DNA from: JACQZU01 sp041908165
GTDB lineage: Bacteria; Acidobacteriota; Holophagae; Holophagales; Holophagaceae
Length of the DNA: 64,000 nucleotides
Assembly (NCBI GenBank): GCA_041908165.1
Contig: JAYRFV010000042.1
Location: forward strand, 1-64,000
Direction: 5' to 3'
Positions 17,035 to 27,602 of the stretch are shown here, piece by piece. The translations under genes and the position numbers were made by a program. Under the pieces are notes generated by a model. The model was not told the origin of the DNA, ran no database searches, and saw only the letters and a program-made list of their open reading frames with translations. The number at the start of each line of letters is the position of its first letter. The first letter of the stretch is position 1.

Positions 17035-17593
17035 TCCGGCCGGGGACCTCGCCGCCCGGCTGCGTGAGCCGGTCCGCCTGCCCCGCTGGGGCCGGCCCTT
17101 CCTGCTGCTGATGGCCGCCAGCGTCGTGGCACAGCTGGTGGTCATCACCCTCTCGGTGGCGAGGGCCCTCCCGCACTTCAGGGTCTTCCTGCGGCAGGAC
17201 TACCTGTGGCTGCTGGTCTACTGGGGCAGCGGCGGGCTCGGCTGCCTGGCCTTCCTCGGCCTGTTCGGGCACGCCCTGCGGCGGGTCCGGCGGGCGCACC
17301 TGGCGGTGCTGGGCCTCGCCGCTTCCGCCGTCCTCCTCCATGCCTTCCTGGCCCTCGCGCTGCAGGTGCTGCTGGGCCACGGCGCCCCCGGCCCGCTCCG
17401 CAGCCTCTGGGCCGTGTTCCAGCCCGGCCATGCCTCCGCCTTCCTGGTGCTGGGCCTTGAGGCCGTCCGCCTGCTGGGGACCCAGGTCTGGCTCGGTTCC
17501 GGTGCAGCGATGCGGTTCCTGTTCATGGTCGATTCAGCCGTGGTTGCCAGCCTCTACCTGCTCCTGTGGCTGCAGGCCCGCCCCGAGGATTAG
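17027..17593 (+). CDS. Hypothetical membrane protein coupled to the PqqD-like gene
   Basis: 188 residues from MADPAGDLAARL; an in-frame ATG at 17009 is a longer alternative. Four to five hydrophobic segments are visible (FLLLMAASVVAQLVVITL; LVYWGSGGLGCLAFLGL; LAVLGLAASAVLLHAFLAL; SAFLVLGLEAVRLL; FLFMVDSAVVASLYLLLWL). I recognise no catalytic motif or family. The eight-base overlap with the PqqD-like gene suggests the two products act together. Confidence 0.6.
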   Translation: MADPAGDLAARLREPVRLPRWGRPFLLLMAASVVAQLVVITLSVARALPHFRVFLRQDYLWLLVYWGSGGLGCLAFLGLFGHALRRVRRAHLAVLGLAASAVLLHAFLALALQVLLGHGAPGPLRSLWAVFQPGHASAFLVLGLEAVRLLGTQVWLGSGAAMRFLFMVDSAVVASLYLLLWLQARPED

Positions 17594-17640
17594 CGCCAGG
17601 GACAAGGGTTTTTCCGATGGGGCCGCCGGCCTGCCCGGCG

Positions 17641-17646
17641 TATAAG
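17641..17646 (+). promoter_or_regulatory. Candidate -10 element of a leaderless transcript
   Basis: TATAAG stands alone in GC-rich DNA six bases before the ATG at 17653. A start seven bases downstream would fall on or next to the A of the ATG. No Shine-Dalgarno sequence is present before that ATG. No convincing -35 element is seen, so this is tentative. Confidence 0.3.
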
Positions 17647-17652
17647 TGATCA

Positions 17653-19452
17653 ATGCCCCCTGACGAATCCGGCCCTCGAAGGCCCGGCCCGATGGTCCTG
17701 GACCTCCTGGTCCCGCCGCAGGTGCGCGCCGACCCCCGGCGCCGCCTCCGCCACCGCGGCATCGCCAAGGCACTCGTGGCCATCTCCGCGGTCGTGGCCG
17801 TGCTCTTCCTGGCCTACGTGATGGTCCGGCGGGACCTGCCCGGCCAGGAGGCCGGCCTGTTCGCCGCGGCGATCCTGTCGCCCCTGCTGGGGGCCCTCTT
17901 CATCCGGTTCAGCGGCCGCATCACCCTCGGCCTGTTTCTCACCAACCTCGCCGGGATCGGGATCGTCGCCCTCTGGTGCTACCTCACCGGCGGGATCGCC
18001 TCCGTCGCACTTCCCTGGTTCCTGCCCAACCTATTCGTCCTGAGCACCTTCGGCAGCCGGCGCATGCTGTTCGCCGCCGCCGGTGTGCTCCTGGCGGCGC
18101 TGGCCGCCCTGTACGCGGCGACCGTCCGGGGCGGGCTGCCCCCGAGCCCCGTCCCGGCCGGCCTCGAACCGGTCTTCGCCCTGATGTCCATGGTGTCCAG
18201 CGTGGCGCTGGTCGTGGTCGTCGCGGTCATGCTCACCGGCGAGCGCAAGACGTCCAAGCGCTACCTGCGCGAGGCCAAGGAAGCCGCCGAGGCCGCCAGC
18301 CGGGCCAAGTCGGCCTTCCTCACCGCCATGAGCCACGAACTGCGGACTCCGCTCAACGCGGTGATGATCTCGGGCGGGCTGCTCAAGGAGGACCAGGACC
18401 CTCCCCTCAGCCCGCCCCAGGTGCAGACGGTGGACCAAATCCTCCAGGGCAGCCGGGTGCTGCTGGACCTGGTCAACCAGGTGATCGAATTCAGCGCCAT
18501 CGAGTCCGGGACCGTGTCCGTGAGATCCGAGCCCGTCGACCTGGACGAGACCCTGGCATCGGCCCTGGCGGTGATCGGCCCCCTGGCCCAGCGGCGGGAG
18601 GTGCGGCTCAGCCTCGAGCCGGCCGCCACGGGTCTGTGGGTCCTGGCCGATGCGGTGGCCCTGCGATCCGTGCTGATCAACCTGCTGTCCAACGCGGTCA
18701 AGTTCAACTTCGTGCTCGGCCAGGTCTTCATCACCCTCCAGGCGCTGCCCGCCGGCCGCGTGCGCATCGAGGTCCGGGACACCGGCCCCGGGCTTCCCAC
18801 GGCTCTGCGGGAGGCGGCCTTCCAGCCCTTCAACCGGCTCGGGGCGGAGGGGCTTCACGTCGAAGGTGCCGGCCTCGGCCTGACGATCGCCGAGCGGCTG
18901 GTGCTCATGATGGCGGGCCGGCTCGGCTTCGACAGCCAGCCCGGTGCGGGCAGCACCTTCTGGGTGGAACTGCCGGCGGCCTCCCCGCAGCCGGCCCCTG
19001 CCCCCCGGCGGGAGGTCCCCCCTGCCGACGCGGCGCCGATGCCCGTGCTGTCCGTGCTGGTGGCCGAGGACCACCCGGTCAACCAGCAGCTGCTGCGCCG
19101 CACCCTGGAGAAGTGGGGGCACCGGGTGACGGTGGTGGGCAACGGCCGCCTCGCCCTGGAGGCCATCGCCCGTGCCGACGCGGAGGTCCCGCCCTTCGAC
19201 CTCGTGCTGATGGACGTGCTCATGCCGGAAATGGACGGTCTGGAAGCCACCCGCCGCATCCGCCAGTGGGAGGCCGGGGCGGGCGGGCATCTGCCGATCG
19301 TGGCGGTGACCGCCTGCGCCACCGACCAGGACCGCGCCGCCTGCTTCGCCGCCGGAATGGATGGCTACCTGGCGAAGCCCTTCACCCCAGGGGACCTGGC
19401 GGCCATCCTTCGAAGCACCTGCGCCGCCGGCCCCTCCCGGGAAGCGCACTGA
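17653..19452 (+). CDS. Hybrid sensor histidine kinase with C-terminal receiver
   Basis: 599 residues. Five to six membrane segments (about residues 37-195) form a sensor of unknown ligand, followed by a short coiled linker, a HisKA domain with phospho-accepting His228 in SHELRTPLN, and an HATPase domain with NLLSNAVKFN, DTGPGLP and GAGLGLTIAERL. After a Pro-rich linker (about 445-465) there is a receiver domain with AEDHP and phosphorylated Asp521 (LMDVLMPEMDG), and the conserved Lys in LAKPF. No output domain, so signal probably passes to a separate phosphotransfer partner that is not nearby. Confidence 0.92.
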   Translation: MPPDESGPRRPGPMVLDLLVPPQVRADPRRRLRHRGIAKALVAISAVVAVLFLAYVMVRRDLPGQEAGLFAAAILSPLLGALFIRFSGRITLGLFLTNLAGIGIVALWCYLTGGIASVALPWFLPNLFVLSTFGSRRMLFAAAGVLLAALAALYAATVRGGLPPSPVPAGLEPVFALMSMVSSVALVVVVAVMLTGERKTSKRYLREAKEAAEAASRAKSAFLTAMSHELRTPLNAVMISGGLLKEDQDPPLSPPQVQTVDQILQGSRVLLDLVNQVIEFSAIESGTVSVRSEPVDLDETLASALAVIGPLAQRREVRLSLEPAATGLWVLADAVALRSVLINLLSNAVKFNFVLGQVFITLQALPAGRVRIEVRDTGPGLPTALREAAFQPFNRLGAEGLHVEGAGLGLTIAERLVLMMAGRLGFDSQPGAGSTFWVELPAASPQPAPAPRREVPPADAAPMPVLSVLVAEDHPVNQQLLRRTLEKWGHRVTVVGNGRLALEAIARADAEVPPFDLVLMDVLMPEMDGLEATRRIRQWEAGAGGHLPIVAVTACATDQDRAACFAAGMDGYLAKPFTPGDLAAILRSTCAAGPSREAH

Positions 19453-19618
19453 CCCCCCACGCCGTGGTGGCGCCCCGGGGCAGCTCACCCCAGGTGCGCG
19501 AGAACCTGCGCGCCAGCCCCGGGCCCAGCCTCGGGCAGGCCCCCGATCGAAGGGGAGCGACCGTTCGCCGCCCCCGGCGATCCTCAGCCTCCGCTTCCGG
19601 CCGGCTGGAGCCCTGGCC

Positions 19619-20830
19619 TCACTCGATCGGCAGCCGCCCCTGGTTGAGCCGGATGATGGCGGGAACGTGCAGGTCGTCCGTGAGCCCGGAAAGCTCGCCG
19701 CTCGGGGTCGGCGGCTGCGGCAGCAGGCGCGTCGGCGTGTGCGGGAGCTCCTGGCCGGTGGGGGCCTCGCCGTAGATCCGGGCGCTCACCGGAAGGGCTG
19801 GCGTCGGCGTCTCCGCGGGCGCCGCCTGCAGCGGACGGGCCAGGGTCAGGGCGGGCTCCATCCGCTCGAACCCCGAAGCCAGCACGGTGACCAGAACCTT
19901 GTCCTCCAGCTCCGGCGCCTCGACGGTGCACAGCTTGATGTTGGCGGCGCCCTGGTAGTGGTCGCTGAGGAAGCCCATGGCGGTCTGCACCGCCGACAGC
20001 TCGACCTTGTCCCAGTCGGCCATGACCGACACGATGACGTTGGTGGCGGGGCCGCTGGATCCGCGCTCCAGCAGCGGGCTGTGCAGGGCGCGCTGGAGGG
20101 CGTCCAGGATCGCCTCCTCGCCGCGGCCGTGGCCGGTGCCGATCAGGGCCTCGCCGCCGTTGCGCAGGACCGCCTCCACGTCGGCGAAGTCGCCGTTCAG
20201 GATGCCGGGGCGGAGGATCAGGTCGGTGATCCCGCGGACGCCCTGGATCAGCACGCTGTCGGCGACCCGGTAGGCCTCGGGAACGGTCACGCGCTGCTCG
20301 CAGAGGCTCAGCAGCCGCTCGTTGGAGACGACGATCACCGTGTCCGCGGTGCTGAACAGGTTGTTGAGGCCGCCGGCGGCCTTCTCCAGTTTGCCGCCGC
20401 CCTCCCAGCGGAACGGCGTCACCACCACCGCCACCGTCAGCGCGCCGAGCTCCCGGGCGCAGCTGGCGACCACCGGGCTGGCGCCGGTGCCGGTGCCGCC
20501 GCCCATGCCGGCGGTGATGAACACCATGTCGGCGCCCTGCAGGTGGGCGAGGATGTCCTCCATGCTCTCTTCCGCGGCGACCGCACCCCACTCGGCGTTG
20601 CCGCCGGCGCCGAGGCCCTTGCGGGACTTGGGGCCGAGCGGGATGTGCACCGCCGCCCTGTTCGAGGCGAGGCTCTGCTGGTCGGTGTTCATGGCGATGA
20701 ACTGCACCCCGGTCACGCCGCTCTCGATCATCCGGTTGAGGGCGTTGCAGCCCGCGCCGCCCACGCCGACGACCTTGATGTTGGCGCCGGGCAGGTGCAC
20801 AGGGCTGGGGATGAAGGGGATCTCGGCCAT
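19619..20830 (-). CDS. ftsZ: Cell division protein FtsZ
   Basis: 403 residues. Tubulin-like GTPase that builds the cytokinetic ring. The N-terminal GTPase domain has VVGVGGAGCNALN, MNTDQQSL and the tubulin signature GGGTGTG; the T7 catalytic Asp is in the DFADVEAVL region. The C-terminal domain is followed by a Pro/Thr-rich linker, and the protein ends with the tail DLHVPAIIRLNQGR, the short peptide that binds FtsA/ZipA-type partners. It starts 17 bases after ftsA and is the last gene of the division cluster. Confidence 0.97.
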   Translation of the reverse strand: MAEIPFIPSPVHLPGANIKVVGVGGAGCNALNRMIESGVTGVQFIAMNTDQQSLASNRAAVHIPLGPKSRKGLGAGGNAEWGAVAAEESMEDILAHLQGADMVFITAGMGGGTGTGASPVVASCARELGALTVAVVVTPFRWEGGGKLEKAAGGLNNLFSTADTVIVVSNERLLSLCEQRVTVPEAYRVADSVLIQGVRGITDLILRPGILNGDFADVEAVLRNGGEALIGTGHGRGEEAILDALQRALHSPLLERGSSGPATNVIVSVMADWDKVELSAVQTAMGFLSDHYQGAANIKLCTVEAPELEDKVLVTVLASGFERMEPALTLARPLQAAPAETPTPALPVSARIYGEAPTGQELPHTPTRLLPQPPTPSGELSGLTDDLHVPAIIRLNQGRLPIE

Positions 20831-20847
20831 GGTCGCTCCGGAGAAGG

Positions 20848-22062
20848 TCAGAACAGGTTCTTGAGGCGGCCCAGGAAGCCGCCGCCGTCGCGGCGCTTGC
20901 TGGCCCCCTCCTGGAGGTCGTGGGCGAGGCTCTTCACGGCGCCGAGGGCGTTGGTGTAGAGCGGGTTGGCGGTGACCTGGGGCAGGCCCTGGACCCCGGC
21001 CACCCGGCCGAGCAGGACCCGCGGGCGCTGCAGGACGTTCTGCGCCAGGATCGGCAGGTGCGGCAGCAGGGAGCCGCCGCCGACCAGGTGCACGCCGCCG
21101 TGCAGCTCGTGGATCAGGCCGCTGCGGCCGATCTCGGCCAGGACCATGTTCAGCAGCTCCACGGCCCGGGCGTGGAGGACCTCGGCCAGCTCCCGGCGCG
21201 AGACCTGGCGCCCCTCGTCCTCCAGCTCGATCAGCTCCTCCAGGGGCACCTGGCTGGGGATGGCGGTGCCGTACACCCGCTTGATCCGCTCCGCCACGCT
21301 GATGCCGCCCAGGTGGCGGGTGATCTCCAGGTCGCGGGTGAAGTGCATGCCGCCGATCGGGATGACCGCCGAGTGGAAGAGGGCGCCGCGCAGGTAGACG
21401 CCGAGGTGGGTCAGCTGGTCGCCGATGTCCACCACCACCGCGCCGTTCTCCGAATCCTCCCGGGTCAGCACCGCCTCGGCGCTGGCCAGCGGCGCGTAGA
21501 TCAGGCTGGCGCCCTGCAGCCCGGACAGCTGCATGGCCCGGTTGATGTTGCCGAGCACGGCCCCGGGAGCGACGATGATCCGCACCTCGGCCTCGAGGGT
21601 CTCGCCGACCATGTTCACCGGGTTGCGGATGTCGCGCTGGCCCTTGATGTGGAACATCTGCGGCAGCCGGTGGAGGACCTGCTCCTCCTTCGCCAGCTTG
21701 CAGTTGCTGGTGGCCTGCTCGAGCACCCGGTCGCGGTCCTGGGGGGTGATGATCTTGTCGACGCTGGCGATGGTGATCGAGTCGCGGAGGTTCTCGCCCT
21801 TGAACTGGCTGCCGCCGACGCACACCCGGATGCCGTCCAGCTTGGTCTGGCCGGCGGTGCGCATGGCCTCCTCCACTGCCCGCCCGATGGCGCGGACGGT
21901 CAGTTCCATGTCGTTGATCTCGCCCTGGCGGATGCCGCCCTCCGGGCTGGCCAGGCTGGCGCCGGTGACGTTCAGGCCGCCGGCCTCGTCCTGGACCGCC
22001 ACGACCGCGACGATTTTGCTTGCACCGAGATCCAAACCGAGAAGTACGGCGGGAAGCACCAT
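20848..22062 (-). CDS. ftsA: Cell division protein FtsA
   Basis: 404 residues. Actin-like ATPase that anchors FtsZ to the membrane. Visible: phosphate-1 loop LGLDLGASKI at the N-terminus, the 1C (SHS2) domain region around residues 85-165, phosphate-2 motif VVVDIGDQLTHLGVY, adenosine motif GGVHLVGGGSLLPHL, and a C-terminal basic amphipathic end GGGFLGRLKNLF that fits a membrane-targeting helix. Lies between ftsQ (99-base gap) and ftsZ. Confidence 0.95.
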   Translation of the reverse strand: MVLPAVLLGLDLGASKIVAVVAVQDEAGGLNVTGASLASPEGGIRQGEINDMELTVRAIGRAVEEAMRTAGQTKLDGIRVCVGGSQFKGENLRDSITIASVDKIITPQDRDRVLEQATSNCKLAKEEQVLHRLPQMFHIKGQRDIRNPVNMVGETLEAEVRIIVAPGAVLGNINRAMQLSGLQGASLIYAPLASAEAVLTREDSENGAVVVDIGDQLTHLGVYLRGALFHSAVIPIGGMHFTRDLEITRHLGGISVAERIKRVYGTAIPSQVPLEELIELEDEGRQVSRRELAEVLHARAVELLNMVLAEIGRSGLIHELHGGVHLVGGGSLLPHLPILAQNVLQRPRVLLGRVAGVQGLPQVTANPLYTNALGAVKSLAHDLQEGASKRRDGGGFLGRLKNLF

Positions 22063-22161
22063 GTCGTCGCGTCCTGTTCCTGCACGATGATAGCCCGAAC
22101 CCGGCGCCCGGCGAGGCTTTGCGCCGAAAAAATCGCCAGGAGGCCGGATCCCCCGGACGAG

Positions 22162-22965
22162 CTAGCGGTCTTCGGACTTGGCCACCGGCGGCCGGTCCAG
22201 GGGAAGGTCGCCGACCGCCACGTAACCCCCGTCCACCTCCCAGCGCAGGTCGAAGTAGCGGGGCGGGACGGGCCGCGGCTCGCCGGTGAACCTCGAAAGG
22301 TACAGGGCCTGGAAGTTGGGCACGTTGCGGGCGGGATCCTCGCGGGAAAGGTAGATCGGCGCGTCCAGGCCCTCGATGAAGGCCACCGGCCCGCGCTCGC
22401 TCCAGCGCAGCTCGGTGACCCGGTCGAAGAAGTCCCGCTGCCGCTCCTTCAGGGCCTTGGCCGCGCGGAGCACGCCGAGGAAGGGCCGGTCCTCCTGGCT
22501 GCGCGCCTCGGCCACCACCGGGATGGGCGCGAGGTTCCCGGGCCCCACCCGGTCCATCACGATGCCGTCCTCGCTGACCAGGAACACGCCCTTCGCGTGC
22601 ACCAGCCAGACCAGCGGGCGGCGCTCCTCCACCACCAGGATCAGGCGGTCGGGAGGATCCTTGCGGATGACCAGCCCGCCGACCCAGCGCAGGTCCTGGA
22701 TCCTCGCGCGAAGCGATTCGATGTCGAACAGGAAGAGGGGCTTGCCGAGGCAGGCGCGGTCCGCGATCGCCTGCACCTGGGCCAGGCGTTCGCCCCGGCA
22801 CCCGCTCACGCTCACCTGCTCGATGGTCAGCCGCTGCAGGCCGAAGTAGCGCTGGCCGAGTTCCAGGGCGGCCCAGCCCGCCCCGGCCAGGACCGCCAGG
22901 ACCAGACCAATCCGGGCCCAGGGAACCCAGGGTCGGGGTCGGCGCGAGGTCCGCAGGATGGCCAT
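22162..22965 (-). CDS. ftsQ: Cell division protein FtsQ/DivIB
   Basis: 267 residues. Short basic cytoplasmic N-terminus, one membrane segment (about 18-37, IGLVLAVLAGAGWAALEL), then a POTRA domain (LTIEQVSVSGC through VVEERRPLVW) and the FtsQ beta domain. Bitopic periplasmic scaffold protein linking early and late division proteins. Its place between murB and ftsA is the normal dcw order. The 25-base gap to murB indicates one operon. Confidence 0.92.
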   Translation of the reverse strand: MAILRTSRRPRPWVPWARIGLVLAVLAGAGWAALELGQRYFGLQRLTIEQVSVSGCRGERLAQVQAIADRACLGKPLFLFDIESLRARIQDLRWVGGLVIRKDPPDRLILVVEERRPLVWLVHAKGVFLVSEDGIVMDRVGPGNLAPIPVVAEARSQEDRPFLGVLRAAKALKERQRDFFDRVTELRWSERGPVAFIEGLDAPIYLSREDPARNVPNFQALYLSRFTGEPRPVPPRYFDLRWEVDGGYVAVGDLPLDRPPVAKSEDR

Positions 22966-22990
22966 GGATGAAAAGACTACCGCCGGTCGG

Positions 22991-23884
22991 TCACGGGGGC
23001 TCCTGCCAGACTTCGACTTCCTCCTCCAGGGCGATCCCGTGGAAGGCCAGCACCTCCGCCTTGACCCGCGCCATCAGGTCGCGGAACTCGGCGGCGCCGG
23101 CCCTGCCGCGGTTGACCAGGAAGTTGCCGTGCTCCGGGCTGACCTCCGCATCGCCGATCCGCAGGCCCTTCAGGCCGGCCTCGTCGATCAGCCGGCCGGC
23201 GCTGCGTCCCGGGGGATTCTTGAAGATGCAGCCGGCGTTGCGCACGGAGAGCGGCTGGCTGGTCCCGCGCTTCTCCCGGTATTCGCCGAGCAGGGCGCGG
23301 ATCCGCCCGGGATCGCCCTCCGCGAGGCGGGCCGTGGCCGCCAGCACCACCCGTCCGTCCCGCAGCCAGCTCCAGCGGTACGCGAATTCGCCGGGTTCCG
23401 GGGCCTTCTCGACCAGCTCGCCGGACGGGGTCAGGAACCGGTAGCGCACCAGCACGTCGATCCACTCCCGGCCGTAGGCGCCCGCATTCATGTGCAGGGC
23501 GCCGCCGACGCTGCCGGGGATCCCGCCTGCGAACTCCAGGCCGGAGAGACCTTCCCGGGCGGCCGCCTCGGCCAGGGCGATGTGGCCGTGGCTGGCGCTG
23601 GCGGTCAGCTCCAGCCCGGCGCGCTGGATGCTGCGCGGCAGCGCCAGCCGCAGCACCGGCGCGGCGATGTCGCCCAGCACCACCAGGTTCGAGCCCCCGC
23701 CGAGGATGCGGTAGGACAGGCCGGCGGCGGCGCAGGTGTGGACGAACAGGGCCGCCTCCGCCTCGCTGGCCGGTTCGAACAGCCACCGGCACAGGCCGCC
23801 CACGCCCAGGGTGGTGAGCCGGGCGAAGGGGACGTCGGTCCGGTGCGGCAGCTTCAGCAGGACTTCGGGGAAGGGACGCGGCAT
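22991..23884 (-). CDS. murB: UDP-N-acetylenolpyruvoylglucosamine reductase
   Basis: 297 residues. FAD enzyme that reduces the enolpyruvyl group to give UDP-MurNAc in the cytoplasm. FAD-binding motifs: TTLGVGGL, YRILGGGSNLVV, GLEFAGGIPGSVGGALHMNAGAYG. In the C-terminal domain the Ser/Cys proton-donor region is RNAGCIFKNPPG, and EHGNFLVN is present. Gene order murB-ftsQ-ftsA-ftsZ corresponds to the end of a dcw cluster; murC and ddl are not in front of it here. Confidence 0.95.
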   Translation of the reverse strand: MPRPFPEVLLKLPHRTDVPFARLTTLGVGGLCRWLFEPASEAEAALFVHTCAAAGLSYRILGGGSNLVVLGDIAAPVLRLALPRSIQRAGLELTASASHGHIALAEAAAREGLSGLEFAGGIPGSVGGALHMNAGAYGREWIDVLVRYRFLTPSGELVEKAPEPGEFAYRWSWLRDGRVVLAATARLAEGDPGRIRALLGEYREKRGTSQPLSVRNAGCIFKNPPGRSAGRLIDEAGLKGLRIGDAEVSPEHGNFLVNRGRAGAAEFRDLMARVKAEVLAFHGIALEEEVEVWQEPP

Positions 23885-23911
23885 GGCGACCAGTATCCGG
23901 CGAATCCCGGC

Positions 23912-24994
23912 TCAGGGGGCCAGCGGTTCCCGGCTGCCGTCCGCCATTCCGCGGAACAGCCGTTCGCCCTCGCAGATCCACGCCTCGCCCGGCAGGCCCT
24001 CCAGCATCCCGGCATCGATGGCGAAGACCCGGCCCTCGTGGAACACCCGCAGGCGGGTGTGCGGCGTGTGGCCGATGACCAGGGCGCGCACGCCCAGGGC
24101 CTTGAGGATGTCCTCGACCGCGGTGGTCGGCAGGTCCTCGAAGGGCCGGCGCTGGGGGACCAGGCCCCGGTACCACAGCGGCCCGTCTCCCCCCATCAGG
24201 AACCCGACAGCCTCGCTGGCCTTGCGGTCGTCCAGGCCCTGGCGGACCAGCGCGTTGGCCTGCTCGATCCCGAACCCCTTGGCGATGAAGCCGGGCGAGA
24301 TGCCGCCGTGGACGAACAGGTAGGGGCCCAGCTGGAGCAGGGCGGGCCGGGTTCGCAGCCAGCGCCCCATGTCGCTGTCCGGGCCGTACAGCACCGGCAT
24401 CGGCAGGGCCAGCGGGCCCTGGAGCAGCTTGCGGTAGGTGTCGTGGAGGTAGCGCAGGTCGCCGCGCAGCACCATCGACTCGTGGTTGCCGAGCAGCAGG
24501 TGCAGGCGGCCCCCGGCCCGGCCCGCCTGGACTTCCAGCGAGCGCAGGAGCCACAGGATCTCGGTCATTTTCGGCCCGCGGTCGAAGACGTCGCCCACCA
24601 CCACCAGGTGGCCCTGGCCGAAGGTCCAGCGGTTGCGGTCGTCGATGACCCGGTGCGCCCGCAGCAGGTTCACCAGCGGCACGAAGTGGCCGTGGGGGTC
24701 GCTGACGGCGAGCAGCTTCGCCGGCAGCGGCAGCACCGCCGGCGCCGGGACCGGCGGACGCGGCCCGAGGTGGAGCGGTTCGGCGGCGACGCCGGGCAGC
24801 TCCAGGGCGAAGGCGCCCCGATGCAGGCTCCGTTCCAGGCGGCCCTCCCGGACCCGCAGGACCTCGGCCTGCTGGCCCTGCCAGAGCACGTAGGGGCCGT
24901 CCTCGAGGGCCGCGGCCACCGCCGTCGGGACCTGGCCCAGGGCCGGGAGGGGCACCGCCAGCAGGGACAGCAGCAGGAGGAGGGCGCGCAGCAT
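23912..24994 (-). CDS. Secreted calcineurin-type metallophosphoesterase
   Basis: 360 residues starting MLRALLLLLSLLAVPLPALG, a signal peptide. The catalytic domain (about 95-345) shows the metal-binding motifs SDPHGHF, GDVFDRGP, GNHES, VHGGISP and GHTPH, as in the PPP-like Shelphs (bacterial-type phosphatase) group. Expected to act on phosphoesters in the periplasm. It precedes murB by 27 bases on the same strand but has no evident link to division. Confidence 0.87.
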   Translation of the reverse strand: MLRALLLLLSLLAVPLPALGQVPTAVAAALEDGPYVLWQGQQAEVLRVREGRLERSLHRGAFALELPGVAAEPLHLGPRPPVPAPAVLPLPAKLLAVSDPHGHFVPLVNLLRAHRVIDDRNRWTFGQGHLVVVGDVFDRGPKMTEILWLLRSLEVQAGRAGGRLHLLLGNHESMVLRGDLRYLHDTYRKLLQGPLALPMPVLYGPDSDMGRWLRTRPALLQLGPYLFVHGGISPGFIAKGFGIEQANALVRQGLDDRKASEAVGFLMGGDGPLWYRGLVPQRRPFEDLPTTAVEDILKALGVRALVIGHTPHTRLRVFHEGRVFAIDAGMLEGLPGEAWICEGERLFRGMADGSREPLAP

Positions 24995-25064
24995 CGTCCA
25001 AGCATAGACCGCGCCGGCCTGGGCTAGTCTTGGTTTGGGCGTCGCGGGCGCCCGGGAGGAAGCC

Positions 25065-26921
<1,857 letters not shown>

Positions 26922-26945
26922 CTTCAGGGCACGCGAAAATGCAAC

Positions 26946-27126
26946 CAACACAGAGGCACGGAGAACTGAAAAAGCCTTTCATTAACGCAAAGGCGCAAAG
27001 GCGCAAAGAAATGCAAAAAGCACCATTTCAGTCCAAGTGCTTTACCTTTGCGCCTCCGCGCCTTTGCGTTGAAAAAACATTTCCCTGCATGCTCTTAACC
27101 CCTCTGTGTCTCTGTGCCTCTGTGTT
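26946..27126. repeat. 181-bp inverted-repeat element (MITE-like, non-coding)
   Basis: AT-rich island with nested inverted arms. Outer arms at 26946-26962 and 27111-27126 share CAACACAGAGGCAC; inner arms at 26982-27008 and 27045-27071 are built on CGCAAAGGCGC units, and a short AAAGCAC/GTGCTTT pair flanks the centre. The composition is unlike the genes around it. No open frame codes for a transposase. Similar CGCAAAGGCGCAAAG and CACAGAGGCAC repeats are, to my knowledge, dispersed in many bacterial genomes; that is recollection, not a search. It sits between aspA and ruvX. Confidence 0.75.
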
Positions 27127-27158
27127 GACTATTCCTGTTCTTCTGCCCTGACCTCCCC

Positions 27159-27596
27159 ATGCGCTGGATGGCCCTCGACCACGGCACCAAACGGATCGGC
27201 GTCGCCTTCAGCGACGAATTGGAGATCCTGGCCACGCCCTCCGCAGTGCTGCCCAACGAGGGCGAGGCGACGCTGGACCGGCTTGCCCGGCTGTCCGGGG
27301 AGGAGGGTGCCCAGGCCCTGCTGGTGGGCCTGCCGAAACACAAGGATGGTGCCGACAGCGCCACCGCACCGCTGGCCCTGGCCTTCGGCCAGGCTCTGGC
27401 GGAGCGCACCGGGCTGCCGCTGCGCTTCGCCGACGAGCACCTCAGCAGCGCCGCCGCCGAGCAGCTGCTGGCGGCGCGCGGGGTCAAGCCCAGGGACCGC
27501 AAGGCCCGGCTGGACGCGGCCGCGGCGGCGGTGTTCCTGGAGGCCCACCTGGCCGAGCGCCGGGCCCGGCGGATCGCCGTGGACTCGCCGGGCTGA
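27159..27596 (+). CDS. ruvX: Putative Holliday junction resolvase RuvX/YqgF
   Basis: 145 residues. RNase H-fold nuclease of the YqgF family, implicated in 16S rRNA 5' processing and recombination. Motifs: MALDHGTKRIGVAFSD with the first catalytic Asp, LLVGLPKHKDG, the FADEHLSS acid and a C-terminal LDAAAAAVFLEAHL with the last Asp. Start at MRWMALD. Its 5' region contains the repeat element, so that element may supply or separate its promoter. Ends six bases from the convergent TauE-like gene. Confidence 0.9.
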   Translation: MRWMALDHGTKRIGVAFSDELEILATPSAVLPNEGEATLDRLARLSGEEGAQALLVGLPKHKDGADSATAPLALAFGQALAERTGLPLRFADEHLSSAAAEQLLAARGVKPRDRKARLDAAAAAVFLEAHLAERRARRIAVDSPG

Positions 27597-27602
27597 GGCC
27601 GG

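Noticed and set aside
26946..27126. CRISPR array in the CGCAAAGGCGC region
   Set aside because: Repeats are inverted and imperfect, with no regular direct repeats and spacers and no cas genes.
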